This document shows, piece after piece, positions 38,301-51,400 of a stretch of 64,000 bases of DNA. Made by a program: the position numbers and the translations under genes. The stretch's first letter is position 1. Every line of letters starts with the position of its first letter. The stretch is from Liolophura sinensis (taxonomy: Eukaryota > Mollusca > Polyplacophora > Chitonida > Chitonidae), in the NCBI RefSeq assembly GCF_032854445.1, contig NC_088300.1, positions 28,441,608 to 28,505,607 on the forward strand, written 5' to 3'. Under the pieces are notes generated by a model. It made no database searches. It was not told the origin of the DNA and saw only the letters and a list, made by a program, of their open reading frames with translations.

Positions 38301-39003
38301 CGCATTTTGTATGGTAATCTTCTACACCTGGGGCCTCACAGCAGAGACCTCTTTATATATGAATGGATTTTGAAGTGTATTATGTGAGTTTAACTTTGCT
38401 TCGTGACGAATAGTACTCGAAGCTATTCCAAATCAAGAAACGTACAGATATGATCATCAGAGCTAAGGAAAATTTACAAGTACATCTGAATCTGTAAAAT
38501 TAATTACAGAAGTGTAAAACATGTGTCCCATGTTGACTTGACAGCAGAAGAGAGACCAACACAAACCATCCAACGTGAATCACCGGTAAAACCAGTTTTT
38601 GTGCAATAAACTCAGCAGTTGTAGACATAAACCATAACAAAAACATCGTCATAGTTTATGGCTGATAATTCACGTGTGAAAATTTCTTCTTCAGAACCAC
38701 TGATGTTTTATCATGGATTGTAGTAATACATCAGATAGCGGTTTAAATCGAGCACTAGCACAACACAGGCAGTGGAAAAGTGGAAAGTCATTATGGAGGA
38801 AACATGACCAGTCGTATTAACTTTTACCTTGTATTGTTTCACGAGCTTGTACCGTAAGTTAAGCAAACCGTGTTGAACCTATTCTCGGGAAGCAAACTTT
38901 AGTTGTACCTTGATAGGTAAAAAAATAACAACTAAGAACGAATTCAAGAAGAAACATGCCTTGCCGTCTCGTTTGGTTTTGAGTTTACCTATTTCTCAAG
39001 CAG

Positions 39004-39262
39004 TGATAAGAAGAAGCGCCTTGGGCAAAGGGCCAAACAGAGCGGGAAGGCACGTGTTCTTCAAGATCCACCCAGAAGTCAGGGATACACAAGGCCTGCA
39101 AGTCAGCATCACCGGGTTGCCTGTGTACGACCATAATGGACAACCTCTGTGGTGACGTCATAGCTGAAAGAGTTCCAGTTGCCTCGTGAGCACGTGGGAC
39201 CTATAGTGACCCTCTGTGGGAGGAAAGGTCACTACAAGGGGCACTACGAGTTCCCGGCTTGA
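39004..39262 (+). pseudogene. Coding-like stretch, frame broken, unrecognised
   Basis: After a possible acceptor (TTCTCAAGCAG) the sequence reads RAGRHVFFKIHPEV, then LQVSITGLPVYDHNGQPLW and TGA at 39153-39155. A shift of frame then gives LKEFQLPREHVGPIVTLCGR, then KGHYKGHYEFPA and TGA at 39260-39262. Both halves have coding-like composition with many G/C-ending codons, unlike the AT-rich surroundings. No family is recognised. It could be a decayed gene or transposon fragment, or two parts separated by a very short intron. Confidence 0.3.
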
Positions 39263-39914
39263 CGCGTGTGAGGTCCACAGGCAACAACACACAACAAACC
39301 GGCTGGGAATCTACGGAGCTGCCTCAAGATAGCGAGAAATCTACCAGATGAATTTCTATCCTCTGTCTGAATCTGTATATCAGAACATCTTTAAGGGGTT
39401 ACAGCAGGGCAACCACTGAGTCAAAACACATGGTCAGCAAAACTCCCGTAATATTCCGAAGACTCTACGGCAGGCTATACGCTATCAGCAACTATAAACT
39501 ACATTTTAAAAAAATCCTTCCTCGTTATTAGTTTAATGCGTCTACCTGAAGTCATGCATTTAATCAGCAAACGTATTAGCTGCTTAACCCCGTCTTAAAT
39601 ATCAAACTAATTTTATGAACATTACGTCTGCCAAATCAATATACACCATGACTAAACAAGTTCATGAACAGCTCTAAATCCAGATTATACCGTCTCTTTG
39701 TAACTGGACAGACTGCGTCAAACGAACACAATAAACGTTATCTTTTCGGAAGCAAAGCGTCCGTCATTCTCACACTTCAGACGCCAGCTTTATTCGTGCG
39801 GCCCAGATGCGAGACTGAGAACAAACATACACATTGCCGTGTTCTGCAGGATTCTTATCTCTGGACAGTTTACCTTGTTGGCCAGTGTCCAATGCTAAAA
39901 CCAAACACGTAAAA

Positions 39915-40140
39915 ATGGAAATTGATGGCGTAGAACAAAACGTTTCCGTTACTGTGTTCCTGCATTGGTGGAATATGACAAAAACGCTTTCATTACAATA
40001 CGTGTTCCTGCATTGACGAAGTACAACAAAAACGTTTCGGTTACTATGTGTTTCTGCAATGACGGTATACGACAAAACGTTTCGGTTACTACACCTGTTA
40101 ATGCATTGATGGTGTGCGACAAAAAACATTTCCGTCGACT
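39915..40140. repeat. About 46-bp minisatellite, about 5 copies
   Basis: The unit resembles ACAAAAACGTTTCGGTTACT followed by ATGTGTTCCTGCATTGACGGTATACG. Units vary by a few bases in length and cross-hit on both strands as overlapping ORFs. Confidence 0.85.
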
Positions 40141-42293
40141 AATTTCACCGCTTACGTATTCTACAAATGTCATTGTTAAAACAATACGAGTGCTTACCCG
40201 TAAACAGAGGAGGTATTTTAAATAAGCGTCGTGCAAGCATTCGGAAAAAGCAACAATGTGACTATTATTTCGCACACAAGGTAAATCACCTGCATCCTAT
40301 ACATAATCTGAGATGTATTTTTTTACCCAAAGTATTATCAGTACATGTATTTGTTCTGAACACACAATTTTTGTAACACACTTTCAGCATTTTTTTTAGT
40401 GTACGCGTGCGTGTGCTGTGTGTTTTGGATATAAAAGTTCATATGTCATCAGTACTATGTAACTCTGGATGAACTCCTCTGCGTAGGTCTCACGGAAGTC
40501 GCAGGGAGTAACCATCCCAAAGAGGGCATAAAGATACTGCGGCGACCAAGTTTCCTGAGAACAAGGAGGATGAACAGATTAAGTGGGATAATTACAAGTA
40601 GATGTGGCTCCCTGGACAGACGAGCGGGTTTCGGGCGTTGATGGTAGTACAACAAACCTCAGCAAGACCAACCTAATCCTACCTGCTGTCCTCGAGACGA
40701 GATTTGCCCGATAGCAGCTGATAGGATGGACTCCGACGCCTCGCTGATATACGACCGACTCTGGTGCGTACGTGCTCTGTGGCATCAGGTTAAACCAATA
40801 AAGAGATGCTGACCGATATAACTTTTACATTTTAATAATTAATTGTTAGCAACACCATCAACTGTCACACAAATCATATGGTCAATAAACACAAAAGGTT
40901 CAGCGAAAGCAGATGCATGTTAAAGATAACTGAATTCAGAAACTCTGAAAACCATGTTTTACCAAATATATATCACGGGGTAAAAGTATAAAACATAGCA
41001 TCTTGGCAAGAGATGTATAGCTATCTTTCACATATCCCTCAGAAAATCTTAGAACTCAATATCTATGTATATATATATGTCTATTTTTTATGCGTGAGTA
41101 AACGGCCAAGAAATCCCTACATCAGTTATGTAATATTAACCCGCTTGAACCACAACCTGCACAATTATCCTTCCATCGTCATAAAAAACGGACATAATAA
41201 AGACTTGTCACTTACGTCTCACTTTGCACGCTGCGCTCATCGCACACATCCCGACAAAATCAACGCGGTACGGTAGTAACATTGCCTAGGTGGAGTAAAG
41301 CCAAAATCACTCATTCATGTGACACAGAAAGTACATCCTGATTCACAGAAAATAACAGATATCCCTAACCATCCTCTCGAATCAAGTTTCTGTAACTGTG
41401 AAACAGGCATAGTATAGATTATTGGTATATCATTTTAAATTCTTGACATGGTTAATGCAAATTTAACGGAACGAATTTCCAACCAAAAAACAATATATGC
41501 ATGTAAAATAAAATATAATTATAAAGCAAAATATTCTTTCTTTCGGGAGATACGTCCCTCAAAAGTTCACGATCACACACACAAGCAACAGTTTGTCTAC
41601 ATCACCTTCTTTGTAAATACACAGTTTGATGTCACTCAAATTAATTTCTTGTCGGGGCTATGTTAAGAGCCTGCCCAAAGACAAGAGACGCCCTGCGTCT
41701 ACGTGAAACCATCCTGAACGCCATCAGTAGTTGGGTGTGTCGTTCACCTTAAATATGCTTGTTTGCATTTCAACACCATTATCTGCACTCTTTTGATGAC
41801 GTTCTCTGAACGCAAACTTAACCCATGCACGCTAAAGCTAGGAAGCTACCTGAAGGTTTACCATACCTTCACAAAAATATCAGAATTAATCGATCTAGAC
41901 CTAAATATTCCTGCAAATTCATACAGCATACAAAGTCTAATCTGAAAACCTTACACGCTTGTGATATATCACACCAAGAACCAATGTTACACACGACCTA
42001 CCTTCACTATGTCGTCGACTGACGTCTACACATTTCAAATCACAAGTCATGCGATCCACTGTAAAATCCGAGAAGTTGAACTCCGAAATGAACAACAAAC
42101 AGGTTTGAGAGGCAAACCAATGTTTTCACATATACGTTAAACACCGACACGACAGACTTCAAGACGTGAATTCTATACACGTACTTTAACAGCTCGCAGT
42201 TGCAATATTGGCCAGGCTTAGTCGTAGCTGTCGCCACCCTTTCTAACTAGGGTTTAAATTTCCACCCCGAGGCCTAAACAGTCTTCTCGGGTT

Positions 42294-42482
42294 TCAGCAC
42301 ATTACATGAACAAACGTCGTCCGCGTTAAAGACAGAGGACTGTTTTGTTTTCGGCAACGGTCGTTCGTGGAATAATACAGCATATTCAGGATACCGACTA
42401 AAGGAACCACCAGGGCAACCACCGTGCAACCCGAACACAAAGTCACCAGGCTTCCCATCAAACAGGCAAACGCCGATGGCAT
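42294..42482 (-). CDS. Possible small membrane protein ORF (62 codons)
   Basis: From the ATG at 42482 the ORF encodes a long hydrophobic segment (about residues 3-35: FACLMGSLVTL, TVVALVVPLVGIL) followed by a polar tail with three further cysteines. Codons favour G/C at the third position. No homologue is recognised. A donor-like GTAAGT and a TA-rich stretch lie just upstream on the same strand. The ORF is short enough to be chance. Confidence 0.2.
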   Translation of the reverse strand: MPSAFACLMGSLVTLCSGCTVVALVVPLVGILNMLYYSTNDRCRKQNSPLSLTRTTFVHVMC

Positions 42483-45400
42483 TTTCAAATAATCAAACAG
42501 TTTTGATTAAGTAACAAATGAACTTACCTCACAGTGGAGAGTTCTGTGCAGTTTTATCATTGGTGTTGGTGTTCGTATCTAAAGCAATAATCCCGTCTTA
42601 TATATATATATGTATGTGCCTACAGTGTCTTTTTTTCTCTAGCGTTCCAATGTAAATGACAAGAGACGTGTACTTCTGGAATTCACCCAAAGGCAAGACC
42701 GCCAACCTATAAACGTTTGCTTAATTCCAGCGAATACACAAGAGGCAGGCACAGGTCCGTGTTCGGAATCCGACCAGGTCAACGGCGTAATCCGGAGGCT
42801 CCAGTTAAATGACAATGGTGAAAGCAGTCCAGACACGTAACAATGAGACGGGGAAAACTGCGATCTGTGAACACCGGCACAAGTTGTGGGGGACACCATA
42901 AACTCTTGAGGACTTGAGCCCATATAAACGGCAAAGCCACTACAACAGTTTATCACTCACCCATAAACGCCGATATGCAATCGACATTCCGAGGCTATAG
43001 CATTACAGTCCTGTGTAAATATTGCAAACCAAGAGTCCTAACAATTTATCGACAGACAAGAAACAGATTTTTGCTTAAACTCAACATTGGATATGGCCGA
43101 ACGATTGGCCGCGGAGAAAGCTGCTCTAAAGAAGCTCAAACCTGCCTTCCCCCCGCTGGTCTGTGAGGCGTATTCTAGACTAATGGCACCTACTTTTCAT
43201 AGAGACGTTGAGAGAAAGACAGAGGTCAATTGAGAAACATGGCACTCGAGGCTAAACAAGCTGGCAGCATGTATAAACCGATGCCTTTAGGAGCAGTCCG
43301 TATCGTGATCCCACACAGACGGCAGTAAAAGCAACTGGGGGAGTCGCACCAGAGCTTTCACTAAAAATGTTTAATTCATTTACATAATTTCGGTGGTTAT
43401 TTTGACTGCCAACATTCCTTTACTGTGTTAATAAACATACAAAGTCTATAAACACAACACAACAGAATGCACCCCCCCCCTTAAAAACCAACCGCCCTTC
43501 CACCCATCCTCCCTTCGCTCGGCACAGATCCGAGAATACATAAATATAGAGCAAGGTACAAAAGAATACACGCATCTCGTCGGAGCTACACGATTCTTTT
43601 TCAAAGAGTACATCTGACAGGGTACACACAGCGTAACTTACACGTAACCACCATGGTAGTTACGTGCGAATAATGTCACATTTGCTTTGAAAAACCGAAC
43701 TCTATATTGTAGCAATTGCGCCTCTATCATGCACCAACTGTGTGTAAATAAGGTCAAAGAACCTGGTATTCTTCAAGCAATGATGCTACCAAAAAAAATG
43801 CATTACACACCCATCTTTTACAAAATAGGCTTTTACTTTGAAGTGCAGTTCTTGAGTAATTTTTAGACTGGGATTGTTTGTTATTTTCGTTCTACTTATG
43901 GGATAAGTATAGCAACCACGAACACAATATACTAAAGAGTATGATACTAGCTGATGATGAGATTCACACATATCAATTCCTTGAAACAACGGGAACTCCG
44001 AACACCCACGTAAATCGTACGGACCTATACAGATGTGTTGAGCAGCTTGGACTAGTGAATATAGTAAAACACTTAAGTGGCACAGAGAGTAAAGCCAAAG
44101 CAGATTACAGTGACGATCGGCAATTGTTCACAAGTAACCGGTGAAATATGGTCTCTTGTCCAAAACCCCAATTAGGGTTTTATTCTATTTTAACTGTAAA
44201 TGCTTAAATACTAGTAGTAGCAAATTTGCAAACTCCACACACAATCATCTTATAACAGATCATCAGGTAGGGTCGTATTCAATACTGTTAACACCAGGTG
44301 GAACGATGAAGAAAAGCCTTCTACACCAGCATAATATTCGTTAACCTCACATTTAAAAGCTAAGTTACAACTTTAAAATTCAGATTTTTAAAAGTTTATA
44401 CCTCCAATATAGACAAGCAAGGAAGAATCAACGGTGCTGATCGCTGCCAAGGTCAGTCTTCACAGCAGTAGTTTAAGTCAAGCTATATCAAATTAATCCA
44501 TGAATTTTTCACAACCATCAAGAAACCTCGTAAATACATTCTTCGTAATTCTCGTAAATCCCCCTACGACATTTTAACCTAGGAGTCGTTTCCGAAAAAG
44601 AAAAAAGGTTACGAAGAAAATGACTGAATGTTTTTGTGAAAGTGACCCTTGGTTCCGAAGAAGTCGCAAGTAATAATTTTTTCATGACATTTGAAAGATG
44701 GAGTACAGCCTTTAAGGCGGTGGAATGCATATCAGCTTGTCACTGGGCAGAGGTGATGCGAGTCCATGGATGTCACAAATGTGTAGACGAGATCAGTATC
44801 AGACTACATTAAATATCTTGAAGCAGACCTGCATGACTGTATCATCTGGCGGCAACACCTCACTCTCGCACAATTTTCACGCCGACAAAAAAAGCTATAC
44901 GCGACAAACTTAAGTGTTATTTGGAACTCCAATAAATGTGGCACAGAACTGGTTAGGAATATCTAACACTTAAAGCCATGCAGCAGTCAGTTATCAAGAG
45001 ACATCAACGCCAAGGCTGAATTGGTTCTAAATGCACCCTAACAGGATATCGACTCTAACGAGATCATTGACGTCAGTCTTAATGGACTGATCGGTACTGA
45101 ATCATCAACCGTAACATGGAAAACCATTACACCCATAGAGTGTCAGGCATTTATGGAAACCTTCAATGATAGAGAGCCTTCAACAAAAGTACTAGTACGT
45201 AACGCCTGGCTAATTCAACGTCAGGAACAATGGAATCTCGAAAACCTCAAATTCTTACTAGCAAGGAAACAAACTACCAACGAACGACTAAAATGTTTGA
45301 GAACATTTGTTACATAAACCACAAATTAGCAAACTGATTGTAACGGGTATTTTTTTTTTTACATCAAAATCAGTTTCCAAAGCATCCAAGATCATCGGAT

Positions 45401-47169
45401 CTTCGTTTATAAAATAATCTCACAGTAAAGAAAAAAATTTGACTCCCGTGCAAACCATCCCAAGTCGGTGTTGGCGATGTCAACCGAAATGTACAATGCG
45501 CATGTGCGTCACAGAAGGTACACGTGTCGGCTTGCAAACTGCTGTAAGCGATTGATGCTCGATCTTGCTAGGATCAGCCAACCTCCAGTGACATTTCCAG
45601 TCAGGGTTGGGCTAATAGGGCCAATAACCTTTACATAACGACAGCAGCCGGTGTTATCAAGATATCAAAACACATGCCATTACTGCTGTAATAGACGTGT
45701 GTTCCTGATGTAGTCAAGCGCCGATTCTGATCGAAACATTGGCACCTTGTGTTAAGGCTCACGTTCAACGAATTACGCCTGATAAAATATCTTCTGTTAC
45801 GTACGAGACTTATATCATGGCCACAAGTTTCAATGATAAACGTTTACTCTATGGGGTCTCTGGAAATGTCAAACCATGCAATTAGAGCTAAAACGTGTAG
45901 AACACCTTGTTATAAAATATAGGTGAATGTCACGGGAAGACATCATCCGCATCACCCGCCATGACCTCCAAATCGCTGAGGTCAAATAGAGTCCAACACC
46001 CGAATCACAATCAGAAGTAGAGGACAAGAAAAATCAGTAACTTAAAGTTTATTAACATTTTGAAAATACACCATCGTATCCCAAACCGCTATAACGCAAA
46101 TGAAATGTCCATGTCAAAATGTAACTGTTGACATTAAGGTACAATCTGGTCAGTATCACCAAAATTAAAACAACTGGGTTAATTCAATATTACACAGGAG
46201 TAGAGATGGTAATACATGGGTAAATGTATCAGCGTCCATCTGAAATGTCTCCTAAAGTAGAATTATATGCCTTCTTAACACATATCAAATAGCTTTTAAG
46301 TGAATATGGAAGTCGAAAGATTCCCTTTCTGACAAAAAAAAAACATACCCACGACAATTTCTGACGTTTTCATATAAAAAACGGGGACAAAAGTATATAA
46401 ATAACCCATAATTATATGTTTTAACCCTATATAACTTCCATAAACAACACATTCAAAACGTATAATCACTCGAACACGCGTTGGGTGAACAAAAATCTTG
46501 TAAACGTCAATATCACAAAAAAGCTATACGTCTAGTCTTAGTTGTCTGCGCGTTTGACTCAACCTACACAATGCAAAAAGTGTGTCAGGTCCAATTGATA
46601 GCTGTGCTCTTTTTCCAACAGTTTTAGTAGGAAGTTTGCGTGTAAAGCCGTCGGAGGCCTTATTTCCCACAGAGGACAGGAAATGTAGAACAGTAGGGTA
46701 TGGGTATGAATGTCACTTATCTGATTCTATACACACTGCTGCAATACACTCTAGTTACATTTGTCGGAATTAAGCCATTGCCCTCTCCTAGTCCCTTAGA
46801 CGCACATCTGGAGCCGGGATCTAAGATCTTGCTTTGACGGGTAACTACCTACACGGCCATTCTAGACTCAGAACTCAGCCTTCTCAAAACTTTTCAGAGA
46901 TAGCGGAGTTCTCAAAGCTTGACATCTTTGCTCTGGTTCCACCCACAAGGTGACAAGTGTGTGGGAGTGACTCGGTGACAGTCCACAAGATTCCCGTTAC
47001 TCCACCCAGTCATTACGCAGAACATTGCACAACCAGAAAAGACAAAAGTCTATTACATACAGTAGGAGGGATGGGATAAAAGGACAGATGGGTTGTCCTG
47101 ATAACTGAAGCCCCCATCTGACAGCCACATACAGCTATTTACATACATTGTATAAATACGTGATTTACC

Positions 47170-47175
47170 TTTAAT
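47170..47175 (-). terminator. Possible UROS poly(A) signal (ATTAAA)
   Basis: ATTAAA on the minus strand lies 1.25 kb after the UROS stop, and the sharp change in CpG density falls within about 50 bases of it. A canonical AATAAA exists further down at about 46046-46051, but it lies in CpG-normal sequence, so ATTAAA is preferred. Confidence 0.45.
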
Positions 47176-48423
47176 AATCTTGGACTAGATCCAAGTTATT
47201 CATTCATCAACCAAAATGTCGTGAGATTTTTTTTTTACTTTTGGCAAGGACAGTTCAATCTTAAACAAATAGCTTTCATGGATTTTCCATGTATTTTGCT
47301 AGTTAGATATTTACATTCTGTAACACCTAAAAACATAGCTTACATAATCAATAACATTATTATTTTCAAGTCTGTTTTTATGTATTCTACAGCTAACCAT
47401 TAAATCCACTTTCTGTGGTTAATCTATGCCAGCATAGAAGAAAGCTTTTCATAAATTATATTTCATCCATAAAGTAACTTCACTACCCACCCTTTTCTAA
47501 CAGCTACATGTATATTCATGAAATAACATAATGCAAAAACTTACATACACACATGCACACAACATTAGATAGCATCACTTTATGACACTAGAAAGTTACC
47601 TCTCAAATCACTATTACATGGATGAGAGAAATGATATGGTGTCTTCTTCTTTACTAAGACAAATGACATAAACTACAGGTATATAAAATTTTTCGTGAAC
47701 TGATGAAGCATAACAAATATTGTAAGTATACAAATTCATTTACAAAGAAAACATTCTGCGAAGTTCATCCATGGCTTTTAGTAAGTGACAAACTTAAGGA
47801 AGACAGCCCCTATTTTACCTTTTGCTACTGTTTCTTTGAGAAAATAAATATCACATACATTCAAAATTAAGCTATAAAATCTGTAAAGATGTCATCTTAA
47901 AACAGAAGTTAAGAGCTTAAAATTTAATTTCACACTGTAAATTAGGAACATGAATGTATTCTTCTTGAGTGATTATCTATGATTTTGTCTCACAACTGTC
48001 ATTATGTTTAACAATGCTAAATGCTAAGAGTATTCAAAGAAGTGAACATATATGTGTTCCTCAGAAAAAAACCCCAATAAATGAAGAGTGTTTAAGACTC
48101 CTTATTACATAGCACATTTGTTAAAATAATGACTTGCCCTATGTTTATCAATGACAAAAGCATAAGAAAACCAGGAACGAATGCTGAATTGTAAATTGAT
48201 TATAAATCTGAGCATGCCAACTAAAAGGACATTGAACACAGAGAAAAACAAACAGTTATTTACCTGTAAATGAACGAGGCAGAGTGGTGATGAATATTGT
48301 CCTCCGTATAGATAATGGGTATGTGGTTTTAGGAAATTCTGATATAACAGGTATGTTCGTTGATCGATTTGATCAAAGTCAAGTCAGGTCATTTATCATA
48401 GCACTAAACCTGTTGTGCAGGTA

Positions 48424-48489
48424 CTATGAACGATGCTGGATCAGATTCCCCTCTGGATGAGCCACGGCTCCCCTGTCCTCCGAGGGTGG
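48424..48489 (-). CDS. UROS: UROS last coding exon
   Basis: The acceptor CTATTTTTCACTTTCAG is strong. In phase 0 it reads PPSEDRGAVAHPEG and ends HRS then TAG at 48424-48426. It is the first good acceptor I found that accepts phase 0 after the 54.2 kb exon. The C-terminal tail of UROS is variable, so homology cannot confirm it. Intermediate exons in the 5.7 kb intron are not seen. Confidence 0.6.
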   Translation of the reverse strand, partial: PPSEDRGAVAHPEGNLIQHRS

Positions 48490-51400
48490 CTGAAAGTGAA
48501 AAATAGATCTCATTATCTCCATAGGTCAAAATATGACATAGAGTAGAAGCCATGCCTCACTACAGGCAAACTATCTCACATCCATGTGTAATAGCAGACA
48601 CATACATAGTTGTCAATGTAAGGATCACTCTCTCGGTCATAAACATAACCTGGCATTGAATACCTTTCCAACCATTTGCCTGGTCATTTTTCTGTCCAAC
48701 TATCCTGGAAAGTATCCCACTTCATCCATTTCCCAGCTCTGCAAAACAGGTAAATGGTGAGCATAAGAGGCCTAAATTCTGCACTCTTGAGCTTGGACAT
48801 GAACTTCACAGAACCACTCAAACATCCACAGATGGCTTCAGCACATCCCAAGCTCTTCTAAAATACGACCACTGTCTAATCACATTAACCACGAAAACAA
48901 AAAACAGAAGAATAATTGAATGAATTTGACAAAATGTCTTACATTTGAGAGAGATTGTTGATCTGCAAAGGCTCCTGTATGACTAACAGTCATATAGCGT
49001 GTCCCAAGGTCTTTATGACTAAGATGTGCCATATGTGAGCAATACCAACCTACAGGGAAAGCCCGAGTGACATTTCAGTGCGACGCTTTCAAGCAGAGCC
49101 AAGATGTTGGGAGAACAGGGGAGAAGAATGTTTAACTCTAATCTGGTGTCTGCATCATATCTGCTTTGCAACAAGTATTCCCTTGTGTACCACAATACAT
49201 GTACAAAACTTTGAGATTCATTTTGTACAAGAAAAAAAGAAAAAATGAAATGTCCTTATTACTTACATCCAGATATAGCGCAACAATTAAGACTGACACC
49301 CTACTTCTTTATACATTGTAGCCATTGAAGGATTGCAAACCTTTTGGTGAAAACAAGAACATATTTTGTAAAACTACATTGTCAATGTGCAGGTCTAAAC
49401 ATATCCACAACTGTCACTTGATGCCGACAGCTAAAAATTTATAAGCATTTATAACAGTCAAGAAATAGTACATGTAAGTATTTTTGGCACACATCAATAG
49501 AACAAAAAGACATCAATAGCTGTTGTTAAAGAGATAACAAATCCCCTGCCCATGCTCATTTTTCCATTTCTCCTTAAGACATTTTGCAAAGCTCCAATTT
49601 TAGACCTGTTTACTACTGTTCCAGCCAGCACAGAAACAATCCCTAATGGCAAAACAAAGGGTATTGGTTTACCCATGAGGTTAGACTGGCTGTCATCTGG
49701 AGCTAATCAAGCTGGCAGAACAGTTCCTACACAGCCAGTCTAATTCTCCTTGTCAGACTGTGATAATTACTTCAACAAAACAAAAACTACAGTGGGAAAA
49801 CCTAACTAAGTCAGACACCCAAAATCTCTTACACACAGAGATCTTGCTTTAAAACAAAAGCAGTCTGCGAGATGGCACAGCTTTGGTGGAGACCTGGCAG
49901 AACTCCTCGCATGCTGTACTTCTTCTAAAAAACACAGAGCTGCACACATACACATATATACAAGTATGTTTAGATTTTAATCTGACAACGTCTTGCATTA
50001 AGTAAAACACAGCTTCACTAACCCGGTTGTACAGTTTTTACATGCAGGTCTTCTGCATGTAAATAATTCTGGCTAAGCTGTGGTTTAAAGCGAAAAGAAC
50101 AACATGATTTCATGATGAAAAGACCATTTTCTGAGCTGCTTCTGCTGATGATGGATAGGGCCTCAGAGTCTAGTATTCACATAGCTCAGTGACATCAAAA
50201 CCAGGGGGGTGGGGCCTCCGTGGCTCAGTTGGTTAGCGTGTTAGCACAGCGTAATGACCCACGAGTCTCTCACCAATGCAGTCGCTGCGAGTTCAAGTCC
50301 AGCTCATGCTGGCTTCCTATCCAGCCGTACAAGGGAAGGTCTGCCAGCAACCTGCAGATGGTCGTGGGCTTCCCCCGGGCTCTGCCCGGTTTCCACCCAC
50401 CACAATGCTGGCTGCCGTCGTATAAGTGAAATATTCTTGAGTAGGGCGTAAAATACCAATCAAATAAATAAATCAAATCAAAACCAGGGTACACTAGAGC
50501 CCAGTGTCACTAGAGCCCTGTGACACCAAAGAGTGTCATACAGTTCAAAGTTTGTAACCCATGTGACATAGCTTGCATTGCCACTGATGTGAGTAATTCT
50601 TTAAAAAAAATCGTGATTCCTACTGATTGCTGTAAATTTACCATACATGCATATCGCTGTGTAAACTATATGTGCACACCATTGACTGTGCACATTCACA
50701 TGTACAGAACAAAGGGACAAAACTAGTATAAACACCACGTAACACAATGCATGTCTGTGTACAATGCAAATCTATGTGTATAGTAATATATGTGTATGTC
50801 CAGGAAAAAAGTGCATATCCATACATGTATGTATGTCTAGTAGTACAAGACAGGTATATATCCATGTGTATAGTGCATGGCCATTGGTGTGGTACATGTC
50901 CACGTCCAAACAGCGCATGTAGGTGTCTAGTGACCAAATGAAACAGAGAACATCTAAGAAGCAGTACATCACATGCACAGTACAGTGAGTAAAAACTGCA
51001 TAACTCATGCAGAGATTTCTCGTGTTCTAACCAGACATACATATATCTGACAATGAAAATCACTTTAAACCCGTGCACCTTATATGCAGTACACATATAT
51101 TACAACTACCAGGCTTTCAGAACAGCTGTAAAAACCATCCTAAACAAAAATCACGTCACATGGCCCTATCTGGAAATTTAGGATAGGTTGAATGTAATTC
51201 ACTCATATTTTATTTGTTCTGTTCACAATTTGCTTTCCTTTTACCAGGTGAATCACCTCTTAAGATGGAATCTACAGGTAATTACCTTGTGAACTTTACA
51301 TTTAACCACACAAATCAGGCCTTGAAACACACACCTGGCAGAAAATTTTCACATTTACAAAAAATATTCATATAACAATACCAACATTCCTCACTTAAAA

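Larger units (their letters stand above)
32399..47160. other. Intergenic region between promoter and UROS 3' end
   Basis: Besides two minisatellites (34.7 and 39.9 kb), the broken coding-like stretch at 39.0 kb and the small ORF at 42.4 kb, no gene is seen. CpG density is normal throughout, unlike the region after 47.2 kb. Confidence 0.5.

Noticed and set aside
42596-42620. TATATATATATA box with a GTAAGT donor 85 bases downstream
   Set aside because: The TA run is symmetric and looks like a microsatellite; no initiator, and no acceptor before the nearby ORF.
50638-51096. 152-codon minus-strand ORF, long for this sequence
   Set aside because: It lies in degenerate TATGTGTA/ACATGTATA repeats, overlaps open frames on the other strand and gives low-complexity His/Tyr/Cys-rich protein.
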